Positions 35,159-44,211 are shown, counted from the first letter of the stretch. The stretch: 64,000 nucleotides of DNA from an uncultured Alphaproteobacteria bacterium (GCA_950054485.1 CATLPD010000004.1:121002-185001), one strand, 5' to 3'. A program made the numbers and translations. The notes: generated by a model not told the origin, from the letters alone.

Positions 35159-36241
35159 CTATAGGCTTTTGTCCTGTCCGTCCGGTGAGTTGATTTTGCT
35201 CTTACGGACTTTTTCCACTTGTCTTTGACTGTCCGCTTGGTCAACAGGCCAGATTAAATTTTCGTAAGTTGCTGTAATTCCAAGCTCTGTCAGGTTTTCA
35301 ATTGATCTAGAAATTGCCTTGGAAATACTGTCCGGTTTGTCTGAGGCAGATATGTTATACTTTTTAAGAAATTCTTTAAATTGATCAATTGTTACAGAGC
35401 GAACAGAGTTCATATCTTGCATAATTTTACGTGGCTTTTGATAACGGTTCATACAATTGTAAAATATTTCTAAGGCTCGTCTTTGTTGGTTGGTTAATTT
35501 CTTTTTATTTTTTTTGATCAAAAATTTTTGATCAATTTTTTTAAGGGCGGCGCTATTTGCTGGCGTTTCATTTATTACCAATTCAAGCGGAGTTATTTCA
35601 AAACAAATCTCAGGGGGAGGTGTGCCATCTTTTGTTTTCTTGGGTGACATGGTTATTGTGCCGCTTTCGTCTTTTTGGATTTTATATTCGTGATCTAAAG
35701 CTCCCTTTAGAGCGATAGCTCCTCTGGCGCGTGATTTATCACTATGTCCGGTATGGTGAACAATCAAAACAGTTGCATCCCATTGATCTTTAACTCTATC
35801 GACCTGCTGTATGAACTGGTTCATATCTTTAGTACTGTTCTCGTCTCCGCCCCCAAAATTTCTGGCAAGTGTATCAATAACAATAAGCTTGGGCTTTATG
35901 TTATTTTGTTCTGCGGTGGTTTCAATTGCGTCTATAACCGCTTGTGCGCTATCGCCATCATAAAACTGTGCAGAACGCTCGGAAAGATATAAGGGCATAA
36001 GCGTGTATGAATGGGCGTAGCTTTTTATATCACCATCTTTTAAGTGTATTTGTAAAAGCCTTGAAGCTTTTCTATACATATTTTTTGCCTCTTCGGCTTC
36101 GCTTTCTACGGAATATAGAATCTCGGCATCTTCTAGGGGGATCGGTCTTTCTGAAAAGGCAATCCAACGGACAGCCATATTCAGGGGGTATAATGAGGGC
36201 GTTTTTTTATTATTCGGATCGTATAAATCGTTAATACTCAT
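35159..36241 (-). CDS. RepA-like AAA ATPase fragment without visible P-loop
   Basis: The C-terminal 250 residues match the RepA/AAA_25 helicase of plasmids and islands: KLIVIDTLARNFGGGDENSTKDMN (Walker B), VLIVHHTGHSDKSRARGAIALKGALDHEY. But no GxxGxGK(T/S) Walker A lies in the first 110 residues, which instead hold a separate-looking helical domain (NMAVRWIAFSERPIPLEDAEIL). The protein may be an in-frame fusion after loss of the P-loop half, so ATPase activity is doubtful. The ATG overlaps the integrase stop by 4 bp. Confidence 0.75.
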   Translation of the reverse strand: MSINDLYDPNNKKTPSLYPLNMAVRWIAFSERPIPLEDAEILYSVESEAEEAKNMYRKASRLLQIHLKDGDIKSYAHSYTLMPLYLSERSAQFYDGDSAQAVIDAIETTAEQNNIKPKLIVIDTLARNFGGGDENSTKDMNQFIQQVDRVKDQWDATVLIVHHTGHSDKSRARGAIALKGALDHEYKIQKDESGTITMSPKKTKDGTPPPEICFEITPLELVINETPANSAALKKIDQKFLIKKNKKKLTNQQRRALEIFYNCMNRYQKPRKIMQDMNSVRSVTIDQFKEFLKKYNISASDKPDSISKAISRSIENLTELGITATYENLIWPVDQADSQRQVEKVRKSKINSPDGQDKSL

Positions 36242-37470
36242 CTTGAAGCCTGTTTTCTATAGCTTAAATCGTAAACCCTAGATGTGTTGATTGAATATAT
36301 ATAATCAGCCCATTCCTGCATCATTACTTTACGATGCTCTATGTGTTGCGCTCGATTATAGGCTTCTCCCAACGCCCCTGCGGCTTTGTGCGCTAATTGA
36401 GCTTCGATAATATCCGGATCATAACCTAGTTTTTCACGTATTGCTGTACGAGCTAGAGCGCGAAAACCATGTGCGGTCTGGCGACCTTTGAAGCCAAGCT
36501 TTTTTAGTGCAACATTGACAGTTCCATCACTCATAGGGTTTCTAGGCCGGACTTGGCTAGGAAATACGTAAGGGGTATTTAGAATTTCCGTTTCTTCTTT
36601 TTGCTCTTTAAGTATTTTAATGGCTTGATCGCTAAGAGGCACAATATGATCACGTGACATTTTCATTCTTTTTGCCGGAATAAGCCATTCTTTAGCAGAA
36701 AAATCAATTTCTTCCCATTTCGCTTTACGAAGCTCGTTAGGCCTCAAGAAAACAAGCATAGACAGTTTAATGGCGCGGCGCGTTCTGGCATAGAGCCGAG
36801 CATCATTTCTTTCCAAAGCTCCAAGCAATTCCGGAATTTCTTTTGTATCTAACGCCGGAAAATGCTTTGTCTTTCTTGTCTTTAACGCGCCTCTAAGGGC
36901 ATCAGCCGGATTGTATTTACATTTTCCGGTCTGAATACCATAGCGGAATACTTGTCCGCAAATCTGACGAGTGCGCCCTGCAAGGTCTAATGCTCCGCGT
37001 CTCTCTATCTTCCGGAGAATGTTTAACAAGTCAGGCGCATCAATATCGGCAATTGGATATGATCCGAGAAGAGGAAACACATCGGTTTCTAGCCTATGCA
37101 AAACATTTTTGGTGTGGTTTTCGCTCCAAGATGCTTTCTGGTTTTCATGCCATTCCAAAGCAATGACTTGAAATGTATTCTGAGAATTGCTTATAACCTG
37201 TCTCTTTTCTCGTTTCTTCCGAAGAGAGGGGTCAATATCCGCCTTTATAAGCTTTTTAACGTCCATTCTGGCTTCTCGCGCTTCGGCAAGGCTCACCATT
37301 GGGTACACTCCGATAGCGTGACGCTTTTCTTTTCCGGCAAATCTATATTTTAAACGCCAGTATTTTGAGCCATTTGGCATTATTTCAAGATATAGGCCGC
37401 CGCCGTCAAAAAGCTTATATGCCTTTTGTTTTGGTTTTGCATTTTGACACATAATATTTGTTAATTTCAT
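36238..37470 (-). CDS. int: Tyrosine-type site-specific integrase (DUF4102 class)
   Basis: A 410-residue integrase. The N-terminus has the DUF4102 arm-binding domain (FDGGGLYLEIMPNGSKYWRLKYRFAGKEKR), a core-binding region follows, and the catalytic domain has R in LRPNELRKAKWEEID, HGFRALART, H in LAHKAAG and the nucleophile Tyr in EAYNRAQHIEHR. All catalytic residues are present. It adjoins tRNA-Cys, its probable target, and repA is coupled to its stop. Confidence 0.93.
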   Translation of the reverse strand: MKLTNIMCQNAKPKQKAYKLFDGGGLYLEIMPNGSKYWRLKYRFAGKEKRHAIGVYPMVSLAEAREARMDVKKLIKADIDPSLRKKREKRQVISNSQNTFQVIALEWHENQKASWSENHTKNVLHRLETDVFPLLGSYPIADIDAPDLLNILRKIERRGALDLAGRTRQICGQVFRYGIQTGKCKYNPADALRGALKTRKTKHFPALDTKEIPELLGALERNDARLYARTRRAIKLSMLVFLRPNELRKAKWEEIDFSAKEWLIPAKRMKMSRDHIVPLSDQAIKILKEQKEETEILNTPYVFPSQVRPRNPMSDGTVNVALKKLGFKGRQTAHGFRALARTAIREKLGYDPDIIEAQLAHKAAGALGEAYNRAQHIEHRKVMMQEWADYIYSINTSRVYDLSYRKQASR

Positions 37471-37475
37471 GGTGA

Positions 37476-37514
37476 TGCCCCCATAATTTATTTATGCCCC
37501 CAAAATATGCCCCC
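37476..37514. repeat. Three TGCCCCC arm-type motifs
   Basis: TGCCCCC at 37476-37482, 37495-37501 and 37508-37514 lies between the integrase start and tRNA-Cys. The motif recurs twice at the other island end. It may bind the integrase N-terminal domain. The first copy also provides a G-rich ribosome site on the integrase strand. Confidence 0.5.
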
Positions 37515-37562
37515 AATTTTTGAGGGTGTAGGCGACTAATAAAAATTTACCACGAACGCAGA

Positions 37563-37594
37563 TAAAGCAAAAGCCCTTATTTTATAAGGGCTTT
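37563..37594 (-). terminator. Intrinsic terminator after tRNA-Cys
   Basis: An 11-bp stem (37570-37580 with 37584-37594) and a 3-nt loop, followed on the minus strand by TTTTGCTTT. It lies about 45 nt after the tRNA 3' end. Confidence 0.75.
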
Positions 37595-37638
37595 GAAGGT
37601 CTTCGGCGAACTTGAGTGAACGTCTGTGAAATGTATAA

Positions 37639-37712
37639 TGGAGGCACGAGCCGGAATCGAACCGGCGTACACGGATTTGCAATCCGCTGCATCGCCACTC
37701 TGCCATCGCGCC
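37639..37712 (-). tRNA. tRNA-Cys (GCA)
   Basis: A 74-nt tRNA on the minus strand. Acceptor GGCGCGA pairs with TCGTGCC (one G-U), discriminator T with encoded CCA at 37641-37639. Anticodon GCA in loop TTGCAAA. The T-loop is TTCGATT. Its 3' end is the integration target of the island. Confidence 0.96.
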
Positions 37713-37722
37713 ATATTTATGA

Positions 37723-37752
37723 TATATAGCGTTATTTTCCGTCACGGGTCAA
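37723..37752 (-). promoter_or_regulatory. Sigma-70-like promoter of tRNA-Cys
   Basis: On the minus strand TTGACC (37752-37747) and TATATA (37728-37723) are separated by 18 bp, ending 10 bp before the tRNA. Confidence 0.6.
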
Positions 37753-37837
37753 GATGAATAACGATTTGATGTTTAAAACACTTTAATTTTTCACCGCATC
37801 GGTGCATATTTAAAGAAAACATCGCAAGGATCATAAA

Positions 37838-38494
37838 ATGCCAAGTTATGCAACTGCCCGAAAAAACATGGTTGATTGCCAAATTAAACCAAACAAGGTT
37901 ACAGACCCACGTTTGCTGGAGGCTCTGGAAACATTGCCGCGCGAAAAGTTCGTTCCGCCGCAAATGCAGGGGTTTGCTTATATAGACGAAGATATTGATC
38001 TTGGAAATGGTCGCTACATGCAAGAGCCGATGGTCTTGGCGCGTTTGATACAGGCAGCGCAAGTCGGGCCTGAAGATGTTGTGCTCGATATCGGTTGTGG
38101 TACAGGCTATTCAACTGCGGTTTTGTCCCATCTGGCATCGACAGTCGTCGGGATTGAACAGGACGCAGAATTGGCGCGTCAGGCGGAAAACGTGCTTAAA
38201 AGTCTTGATTTGACGAATGCAGTTACATTTCAAAGCGACCTGATTGACGGCTATAACGAACAAGCGCCGTATGATGCTATATTTATCAACGGATCCATTC
38301 CTGAAGTCCCGCCTGTGATTTTGGAACAGCTGGTTGATGGTGGCCGCCTTGTGACGGTTATCTCGAAAGACGGTAGCCCGGGTCATGCGGTCGTCTATAC
38401 ACGTGTTCGCGATGTGGTATCGGAAAAAGTCATATTTGATGCAGCCACGCCATTCCTTGAAGAATTCAAAATACGGGAAGAGTTTGTTTTCTAG
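37838..38494 (+). CDS. pcm: Protein-L-isoaspartate O-methyltransferase
   Basis: Pcm methylates isoaspartyl residues in aged proteins for repair. The 218 residues have the SAM-binding core VVLDIGCGTGYSTAVLS near residue 87, the upstream DIDLGNGRYMQEPMVLARLIQA and the later SDLIDGYNEQAPYDAIFINGSIPEVP. It precedes tolC and popZ, the alphaproteobacterial order. tolC begins at or before its end. Confidence 0.9.
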   Translation: MPSYATARKNMVDCQIKPNKVTDPRLLEALETLPREKFVPPQMQGFAYIDEDIDLGNGRYMQEPMVLARLIQAAQVGPEDVVLDIGCGTGYSTAVLSHLASTVVGIEQDAELARQAENVLKSLDLTNAVTFQSDLIDGYNEQAPYDAIFINGSIPEVPPVILEQLVDGGRLVTVISKDGSPGHAVVYTRVRDVVSEKVIFDAATPFLEEFKIREEFVF

Positions 38495-39914
38495 AATCAT
38501 TATATGCGCGGTCTTTACGATTTTAACGGGAATTAGCGGCCATGCCTACAGTCAGGAAGCTGTAGAGGCACCGGAATTCAATTTATTGCCGTTGGAAAAG
38601 TCGCAGGCTGCATCCTCGGTTGCCAAGCCGCTGGCAGAAGTGCTGCGCCATAGCTATCTGACCAATCCCGCCCTGAATGCTGCCAAGGCCGATATCAAGG
38701 CGGTAACAGAAACGCTGGCAGTGGCTTTATCAAATTACCGCCCAACAGTTGCAGCGGGCGCATCTGCAACGACACAAATAAACGAGCCAGTTAGCTTTGG
38801 ATCGCCATCAAGTGATCAGCAGGATATAGGGATTTCTGTGTCACAGCCTTTATACAGGGGCGGCAGGACGAGCGCTGCCGTAAAAGCGGCAGACGAGCAA
38901 ATTCAGGCGACGCGTGCACAGTTTGACTCGCTGGTTCAGGATTTGTTTTTAAACATTATTGTGGCTTATTTGAACGTCCTGGAAAATGAAGAGGTTCTTG
39001 GCCTGAGAGAGAACAATGAAAGCGTTCTTGAAACACAGCTTGAGGCGAACAGCGCACGTTTCGAATTGGGAGACAGAACCCTGACCGATGTCAGTCAGGC
39101 CGAATCACGGCTGGCAGCAGCAAGAGCCGAACGGGTTGCGGCCAGTGCATCCTTAAGAACGGCCCATGCGGTCTTTGAACGCCTGACGGGATTGCAACCA
39201 AGCGGTCTGATGATTCCGCAATCGAAATTTGAATTCATCGGTCATCTGGAAGATTTGCAAAAGACAGCCTTGAACGTTCACCCTGATGTCAGAGCGGCGG
39301 AATTTCAGGCACAGGTCAGCACGGCAGAGGCGCGCGAAGTTCTTGGTGAGTTATTACCCGAACTGACACTAAACGGCAGTGCAACCCGCACGTTTAACCC
39401 GACATTTGCAGCAAACAGTTATTCGGATAATTCGCGCCTGACCCTTGATGCGAATATCCCACTGTATTTGGGCGGTGCGGCGCGTGCGCGCTACAGGCAA
39501 TCTCAGTACAATGTTGAAAGTGATAAATATCAGTCAATTGATGTCAGGCGCGATGTTGAACGGTATGTCGTGGAGTCTTGGGAGGCTTTGCAGGCGGCCA
39601 AGGCACGTGTTACGGCACGTCAGTTACAGGTCGAGGCTTCGACGCTAGCGTTTGAGGGCGTTAGCGAGGAATCGCGTTTCGGGTCCAGAACAACGCTGGA
39701 CGTCCTAGATGCCGAACAAGAACGCCTGAATGCTGAAGTTGATCTTGTCAGCGCAGAGTTTGATGAAATCGAGGCCAGATATATCCTTTTAGCGGCAACA
39801 GGGCAGTTAACGCCTGTTTTGTTCGGTATAGACGATATAACGGCGGAACTGGACAGGCACTACGAAAAAACGCGCCATAACTGGTTTGGCCTTGACATTT
39901 CAGCTGATAAATAA
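38439..39914 (+). CDS. tolC: TolC-family outer-membrane efflux protein
   Basis: TolC forms the outer-membrane channel of efflux pumps and type I secretion. About 490 residues contain a signal peptide (FSRIIICAVFTILTGISGHAYSQ), two OEP repeats with long helices, and segments such as SQPLYRGGRTSAAVKAADEQI and RFELGDRTLTDVSQAESRL, ESRFGSRTTLDVLDAEQERL. The start is unsure: ATG at 38439, TTG at 38484 (next to GGGAAGAG) or ATG at 38385 within pcm. A large repeat adhesin at the window end might use such a channel. Confidence 0.88.
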   Translation: MQPRHSLKNSKYGKSLFSRIIICAVFTILTGISGHAYSQEAVEAPEFNLLPLEKSQAASSVAKPLAEVLRHSYLTNPALNAAKADIKAVTETLAVALSNYRPTVAAGASATTQINEPVSFGSPSSDQQDIGISVSQPLYRGGRTSAAVKAADEQIQATRAQFDSLVQDLFLNIIVAYLNVLENEEVLGLRENNESVLETQLEANSARFELGDRTLTDVSQAESRLAAARAERVAASASLRTAHAVFERLTGLQPSGLMIPQSKFEFIGHLEDLQKTALNVHPDVRAAEFQAQVSTAEAREVLGELLPELTLNGSATRTFNPTFAANSYSDNSRLTLDANIPLYLGGAARARYRQSQYNVESDKYQSIDVRRDVERYVVESWEALQAAKARVTARQLQVEASTLAFEGVSEESRFGSRTTLDVLDAEQERLNAEVDLVSAEFDEIEARYILLAATGQLTPVLFGIDDITAELDRHYEKTRHNWFGLDISADK

Positions 39915-39997
39915 GAAAAACAATACATCCTAAGTGTTTTATTTTTAATAATTTTAATGTAGGATAATAGGGTTGGGGATAACTAACTAAGAATACC

Positions 39998-40531
39998 ATG
40001 GCAGATACGGATACAGAACAGGACCCATCCATTGAAGAAATTCTTCAATCGATTCGGGAAATTATATCAGAGGATGACGAAGAGGCCGTTGTTGAAGACG
40101 CGCAGCCTGAAGTGGATTTGCGACCTGCCGAAGAAGATATACCTGAGCCACAAGATCTTGAAGCACCTGCTGAGGATCAAGATGAGGAAATCCTGGACCT
40201 GACCGAAAAGGTCGAAGAAGATGTTCCTGAAATTATCATGGATGATCCACCCGAAGAGGAAGAGGTTTTTGTCGATACGTCAATGGATGGTGTCGATGGT
40301 GAGGATCTGATCTCCGAGCCCGCAAAGGCCGCATCCTTGCACGCATTGGGCAAATTATCAGATAATATGTACGTTGAGAAACAAACACATATGGCTGGGA
40401 TTACGCTGGAAGATATAACGCGTGATCTGATGCGCCCGATCCTGAAAGAATGGCTGGATAACAACCTGCCGGATCTGATTGAAAAGATTGTTCAAAAAGA
40501 AATTCAGAAGATCACCAAAGACCTGAAATAA
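39998..40531 (+). CDS. popZ: PopZ-like polar organising protein (DUF2497)
   Basis: PopZ forms a polar hub that anchors the centromere and recruits cell-cycle regulators. The 177 residues have the conserved N-terminal helix (PSIEEILQSIREIISEDDEE), a long Glu/Asp/Pro-rich disordered middle, and the C-terminal oligomerisation region (DLMRPILKEWLDNNLPDLIEK). Position after pcm and tolC agrees with the usual neighbourhood. valS, often next, is not here. A terminator follows. Confidence 0.9.
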   Translation: MADTDTEQDPSIEEILQSIREIISEDDEEAVVEDAQPEVDLRPAEEDIPEPQDLEAPAEDQDEEILDLTEKVEEDVPEIIMDDPPEEEEVFVDTSMDGVDGEDLISEPAKAASLHALGKLSDNMYVEKQTHMAGITLEDITRDLMRPILKEWLDNNLPDLIEKIVQKEIQKITKDLK

Positions 40532-40533
40532 AC

Positions 40534-40557
40534 AAAAGCCCCAAAAGGGGCTTTTTT
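40534..40557. terminator. Intrinsic terminator between popZ and the OmpA-like gene
   Basis: AAAAGCCCC (40534-40542), loop AAAA, GGGGCTTTT (40547-40555), then TT. The stem has T-rich ends on both strands, so it may end popZ rightward and the OmpA-like gene leftward. Confidence 0.88.
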
Positions 40558-40582
40558 AATGTCGAAAATTCAAGAATATCGT

Positions 40583-43369
40583 TTATTCCACAATCACCAT
40601 ATCTATACGATTGGCAGGTGTTTTATCTGTCTGATCACCAAGTGCACGGACATCAATGCGTGTCGCGGGGATGCCCTGATCCAGCATATATTTGCGAAGC
40701 TCGATCGCGCGTGCAAGGGCAATGCGTCGTGCCGAGCTGGCTGATCCATCTGTCGGGGCCGCGTAAGAGCGCAGTTGCAGGCGGACGTTTTTATCTTCGT
40801 TTAGCTGTCCCACAACAGGTGTAAGCTGTGATTTAAGGTCATCAGTTAAGGTGCTTTCAGCGCCATTATAAATCAGTGACATATCGTCCAGATTGGGCAT
40901 AAAGAACGCCGTTTGAATATCTGGCACGCTTTCTGTTTCTGCCAGAATGGCTTCGACAGGTTCTGCCTCTACAGCCTCGACAGGTGCAGCTTTAACAGCA
41001 ATTGTTTCTGTTGTCTCGATCTTTGTTGACGAGGCCACCTCAGGCTCGCTGTCTTTTGATATCTTTACGCTCTCGACCATTTCAGCTGTTTCGATCGTTT
41101 CAATCGCAAGCTCGGGTTCGGCGATAACAACAGTGTCTGTATCAAAAGCCGGCGCGGGTGCGCGGCCGTTGGGTACTTCAACACTGATTTCAGGCGGCCT
41201 AGCGTTTAAAGAAAGGGGGCTGGAAAGCTCCTCGACTGTTTTTAAGTCGTCTACAGTGATATTTTCGATCTTCTTGTCGGCGATACTGTTTTTATTGTAA
41301 TCATACGCGCCGCCCATTGATTTGACGATAGCAACTTCGGTGTCCATGTTCTGATAACCGCGCATCGCGCCCTCAGGAGCTGTTTCAGGCGGGGTGGCAT
41401 TATCGACGACGGCGATATCGATTTTTTCGGGCACACGTGCAATCGGCATGGATGTTTCAGAATTAAACTGGGCAATAGAAATATTACTTTCAAAAGGCTC
41501 TACCGGTTCATCCAATATCTTGTGGACAACAGGCTGTTTCTTTTCAACCGTCTCCACTGTTTCAATTGTTTCTACCGTTTCTACCGTTTCTACCGTTTCT
41601 ACCGTTTCTACCGTTTTTATAGGCTCCGGCTTGACAGTAATTTGCTCGATTTCGGTTTCAGTCGGCACGTTTCTGAGCGTATCAACATCATTGGTGACAA
41701 TTTTGACTTTTTCAACAGCTTTCAGTTCGCTTGCTGCAGGCTGTGTTATCACTGTCTTTACGTTATCATCTTCAGCGCTTTTCGTTTCGGCCAGTATTTC
41801 CGCTAGCGGCTTATCGGCCTCCATATCTTCGGGCTTTAGTTTAACAATACGGGTGCGTTTTGTTGTCTCGATGGGCTGTAATTCGGTTGTCTGAACGGTT
41901 GTATCAAAAGTTTCTGGTTGTTTATCAAGGTTGCTGATCGAAAGCGTTTCCACATTGATAGCCGTATCCATAGGCTGCGTTTGCGGAACGGCAAGCTGTA
42001 TCGGTTGATCATCACGGCCGATTGGCTCACTTGTTTCGCCGGCAGGTAAACCGATGCTCGCATTTTGAATTATATTCTGATTTTCTGCAGGTTTAGCTTT
42101 TGCCGCGGGAGGTGTTTGCGTGGTGGGTGTTACGCTAACAGCCTGGCGCCAATCGATTTTTTCTGCGCTTTTTGCTGTTTCAATGGTCACTGAATCGTCA
42201 TCGAATGCGATTGTCTCAACTTCGCTTTCAAGTGGACTTGGTTTTACGACGTCAATTTCAATTTCCTGCGGGGCTGGTGTTTCAACTTCAGCCATAACCG
42301 TTGCAGGAGACGAAGCAGGAGTAACCTTTATATCTTTACGCCAATCAATGTCCTCGCTTTTGATTTGAGGCTCTGCAACTTGCATAGCGGGTGCCGGCGG
42401 GACTGCAACAGTTGGAACATTTCTAATTGGTTCAGCCAATATCGGGTTTTGTACCTGTGTTTGTGTGGGTGCGACTGTGGTTACAGGTGCAGGCGGTGTA
42501 ACAGGTGCCGTAACCGTTGGGACAGGTATCGGGGCCGGTGCAACAGCCATAACTGTTGGCGGTGTTTGAACGGCCAATTGCGGACTTGGCTGTATTTGCG
42601 GCTGAATTACAGGCGCGGCCGGCATCGCAACCGGTGGCATAATTTGCAGTTGCTGTGTAGCCTGCGGAATAGCCGTCGGCATAGGCATCAATGGTTGCGT
42701 GAACGCGGGTTGTGGTGATGGCGCCGTAGGCGCGCCAGCCAGACGGTTAACCGAATTTTCTATCACATCCAGAAATGATGGTTGTGGCTGGGTGCGGGTT
42801 GTTGTCGTTTGCGTGACCGTTTGCTGTTGCATAATCGGCGGCGTCACTGTAGGCGCTGCGGAAACAGGCGACGCATAGCTTGGCGCCGAAGAGTATACCG
42901 GCGCAGGTGCGGCCATCACGGCAGGTTGACTTGGTGGCATCACAATTTGCGGTGCGACAGGCACGGAACGCACCGGTGCCGCTGTGACAGGTGTCGGGGC
43001 ATTGTAAGCACTTGGAGGTGTTAATTGTATAACAGGAGCCGCGACTGATGGAGCAGGGGCCGGAGCCATGGGCGCAGTTGTCTGGGAGCTGATAATAACG
43101 GGCGCATCGTTCGGGTTTTCAAAGCCGTTTGGCGCAGCCAAAGGCGTTGATTCGATCGCATTATTTATAGTGGTATTGTATGAAGGTGTTGGCGGCGTTA
43201 AAGCAATTGGCGCATCATAATTCGTAGTTGGAATGTTTTCGAGCACATCAAGGTTGACTTCAACCGACGAAGAATCCCCGTATTGGGCAAAAGCAGGCGT
43301 AACTGAAAACAAGGCTGCCGTCAGCAGTGTTGTTGTGAATAACAGTTTTTTGAAAGCGCCTGCGCTCAT
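40583..43369 (-). CDS. Large Pro/Thr/Val-rich OmpA-like domain protein, 928 aa
   Basis: A signal peptide (FKKLLFTTTLLTAALFSVTPAFA, residues 6-28) precedes a long low-complexity region rich in Pro, Ala, Val, Thr and Gln (about 30-340), then Glu/Thr/Val repeats (about 340-820). The C-terminal 110 residues end in an OmpA-like, peptidoglycan-associating domain (VRLQLRSYAAPTDGSASSARRIALARA). It probably spans or lines the periplasm as an envelope tether. The start overlaps the inositol-phosphatase stop. A 9-bp minisatellite lies inside. Function unknown; the low complexity limits family assignment. Confidence 0.75.
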   Translation of the reverse strand: MSAGAFKKLLFTTTLLTAALFSVTPAFAQYGDSSSVEVNLDVLENIPTTNYDAPIALTPPTPSYNTTINNAIESTPLAAPNGFENPNDAPVIISSQTTAPMAPAPAPSVAAPVIQLTPPSAYNAPTPVTAAPVRSVPVAPQIVMPPSQPAVMAAPAPVYSSAPSYASPVSAAPTVTPPIMQQQTVTQTTTTRTQPQPSFLDVIENSVNRLAGAPTAPSPQPAFTQPLMPMPTAIPQATQQLQIMPPVAMPAAPVIQPQIQPSPQLAVQTPPTVMAVAPAPIPVPTVTAPVTPPAPVTTVAPTQTQVQNPILAEPIRNVPTVAVPPAPAMQVAEPQIKSEDIDWRKDIKVTPASSPATVMAEVETPAPQEIEIDVVKPSPLESEVETIAFDDDSVTIETAKSAEKIDWRQAVSVTPTTQTPPAAKAKPAENQNIIQNASIGLPAGETSEPIGRDDQPIQLAVPQTQPMDTAINVETLSISNLDKQPETFDTTVQTTELQPIETTKRTRIVKLKPEDMEADKPLAEILAETKSAEDDNVKTVITQPAASELKAVEKVKIVTNDVDTLRNVPTETEIEQITVKPEPIKTVETVETVETVETVETIETVETVEKKQPVVHKILDEPVEPFESNISIAQFNSETSMPIARVPEKIDIAVVDNATPPETAPEGAMRGYQNMDTEVAIVKSMGGAYDYNKNSIADKKIENITVDDLKTVEELSSPLSLNARPPEISVEVPNGRAPAPAFDTDTVVIAEPELAIETIETAEMVESVKISKDSEPEVASSTKIETTETIAVKAAPVEAVEAEPVEAILAETESVPDIQTAFFMPNLDDMSLIYNGAESTLTDDLKSQLTPVVGQLNEDKNVRLQLRSYAAPTDGSASSARRIALARAIELRKYMLDQGIPATRIDVRALGDQTDKTPANRIDMVIVE
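41544..41618. repeat. 9-bp in-frame minisatellite (Val-Glu-Thr)
   Basis: Five perfect copies of GTTTCTACC lie at 41568-41612, with degenerate copies on both sides. On the coding strand they encode VET repeats. Copy-number change would alter length by whole codons and keep the frame. Confidence 0.85.
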
Positions 43370-44187
43370 GATACAGCCTTTTCCTGATGCTTTGCGTTTT
43401 TATTATAACCTTTTAGAACCAATTGACGCAATTCATTATGAATGTGCCCGTTTGTCACACAATAGTTACCGGCATAGATGTCATTTTCCTTACCGTTTTC
43501 AAGATCTGTAAAACGTCCGCGGGCCTCTGATACGATGACTTTCGCCGCGGCGACATCCCATGGATGTACACCATATCCCCAATATCCGTCTATCTTACCG
43601 GCGGCAACGTAGCTCATAGATAGGGCGCAAGACCCAAGGCGGCGTAATCCACCGCAATAGGGACCAACTGTCTCAAATTCTTTACATCCTGAAACGCGGC
43701 TGTTTCCGGCAGAAATAACGCAGTCCGACATCTTCGAATAACGTGTAACTTCAAGGCGTTTATTGTTTAAAAAAGCACCTTGTCCGCGTTCAGCCCAGAA
43801 TAATTCGTCTGAAATAGGGTTGTAAACCACGCCGGCTGTAATCTGGCCCTTTTCTTCGGCAGCGATTGAGATCGCCCAAAAAGGAATGCCACGCAGAAAA
43901 TTTTTGGTGCCGTCCAATGGGTCAATGATAAAGCGACGATCGGGATCTTCACCTTTCTTCTCGCCGCTTTCTTCCATCAAAAAGCCGAATTTCGGGCGGG
44001 CCTTGGAAAGTTCGTAATGCAGAGTTTCTTCAGCCTTTAAATCAGCGGCAGAAACGAAGTCGGCGGGGCCTTTTTTTGAAACCTGTAGATTTTCGACCTC
44101 GCCAAAGTCACGTGTTAGTTGACGACCGGCCTTTTCAGCGGCCTTAATCATAACGGTAATTAATGCGGATCGGCGTGTAAAACTCAT
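43366..44187 (-). CDS. suhB: Inositol-monophosphatase-family phosphatase
   Basis: A 273-residue magnesium-dependent phosphatase. It has EESG near residue 72, the metal-binding DPLDGTKNFLRGIPF near 93-107, and WDVAAAKVIV near 221. SuhB-like proteins hydrolyse inositol-1-phosphate and, in enterobacteria, aid rRNA antitermination; CysQ-like and histidinol-phosphatase roles are alternatives, so the symbol is tentative. It is 24 bp from efp. Confidence 0.88.
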   Translation of the reverse strand: MSFTRRSALITVMIKAAEKAGRQLTRDFGEVENLQVSKKGPADFVSAADLKAEETLHYELSKARPKFGFLMEESGEKKGEDPDRRFIIDPLDGTKNFLRGIPFWAISIAAEEKGQITAGVVYNPISDELFWAERGQGAFLNNKRLEVTRYSKMSDCVISAGNSRVSGCKEFETVGPYCGGLRRLGSCALSMSYVAAGKIDGYWGYGVHPWDVAAAKVIVSEARGRFTDLENGKENDIYAGNYCVTNGHIHNELRQLVLKGYNKNAKHQEKAVS

Positions 44188-44211
44188 ATCAGGGGGCTTT
44201 CGTGTTTTTGA

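Larger units (their letters stand above)
31330..37652. mobile_element. tRNA-Cys-integrated genomic island, about 6.3 kb
   Basis: The right end is the 3' end of tRNA-Cys, next to a DUF4102-type tyrosine integrase. The left end has a diverged copy of the tRNA 3' end (13 of 14 positions, one base missing) at 31330-31342 in direct orientation. TGCCCCC motifs, probably integrase arm sites, occur at both ends. The coding content (integrase, RepA-like, excisionase-like, DUF5681 and two unknown cargo genes) is that of a small integrative or satellite element and is more AT-rich than its flanks. The left boundary is an inference from the imperfect repeat. Confidence 0.75.

Noticed and set aside
36971..37353. 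Open frames opposite the integrase
   Set aside because: The integrase has all catalytic residues; the antisense frames have none.
41568..41612. Possible CRISPR array
   Set aside because: Repeats are 9 bp without spacers and keep the reading frame, so it is a minisatellite.
41394..42718. Ser/Val-rich and Arg/Cys-rich frames opposite the OmpA-like gene
   Set aside because: They mirror the low-complexity repeats of the true gene; the composition is an artefact.
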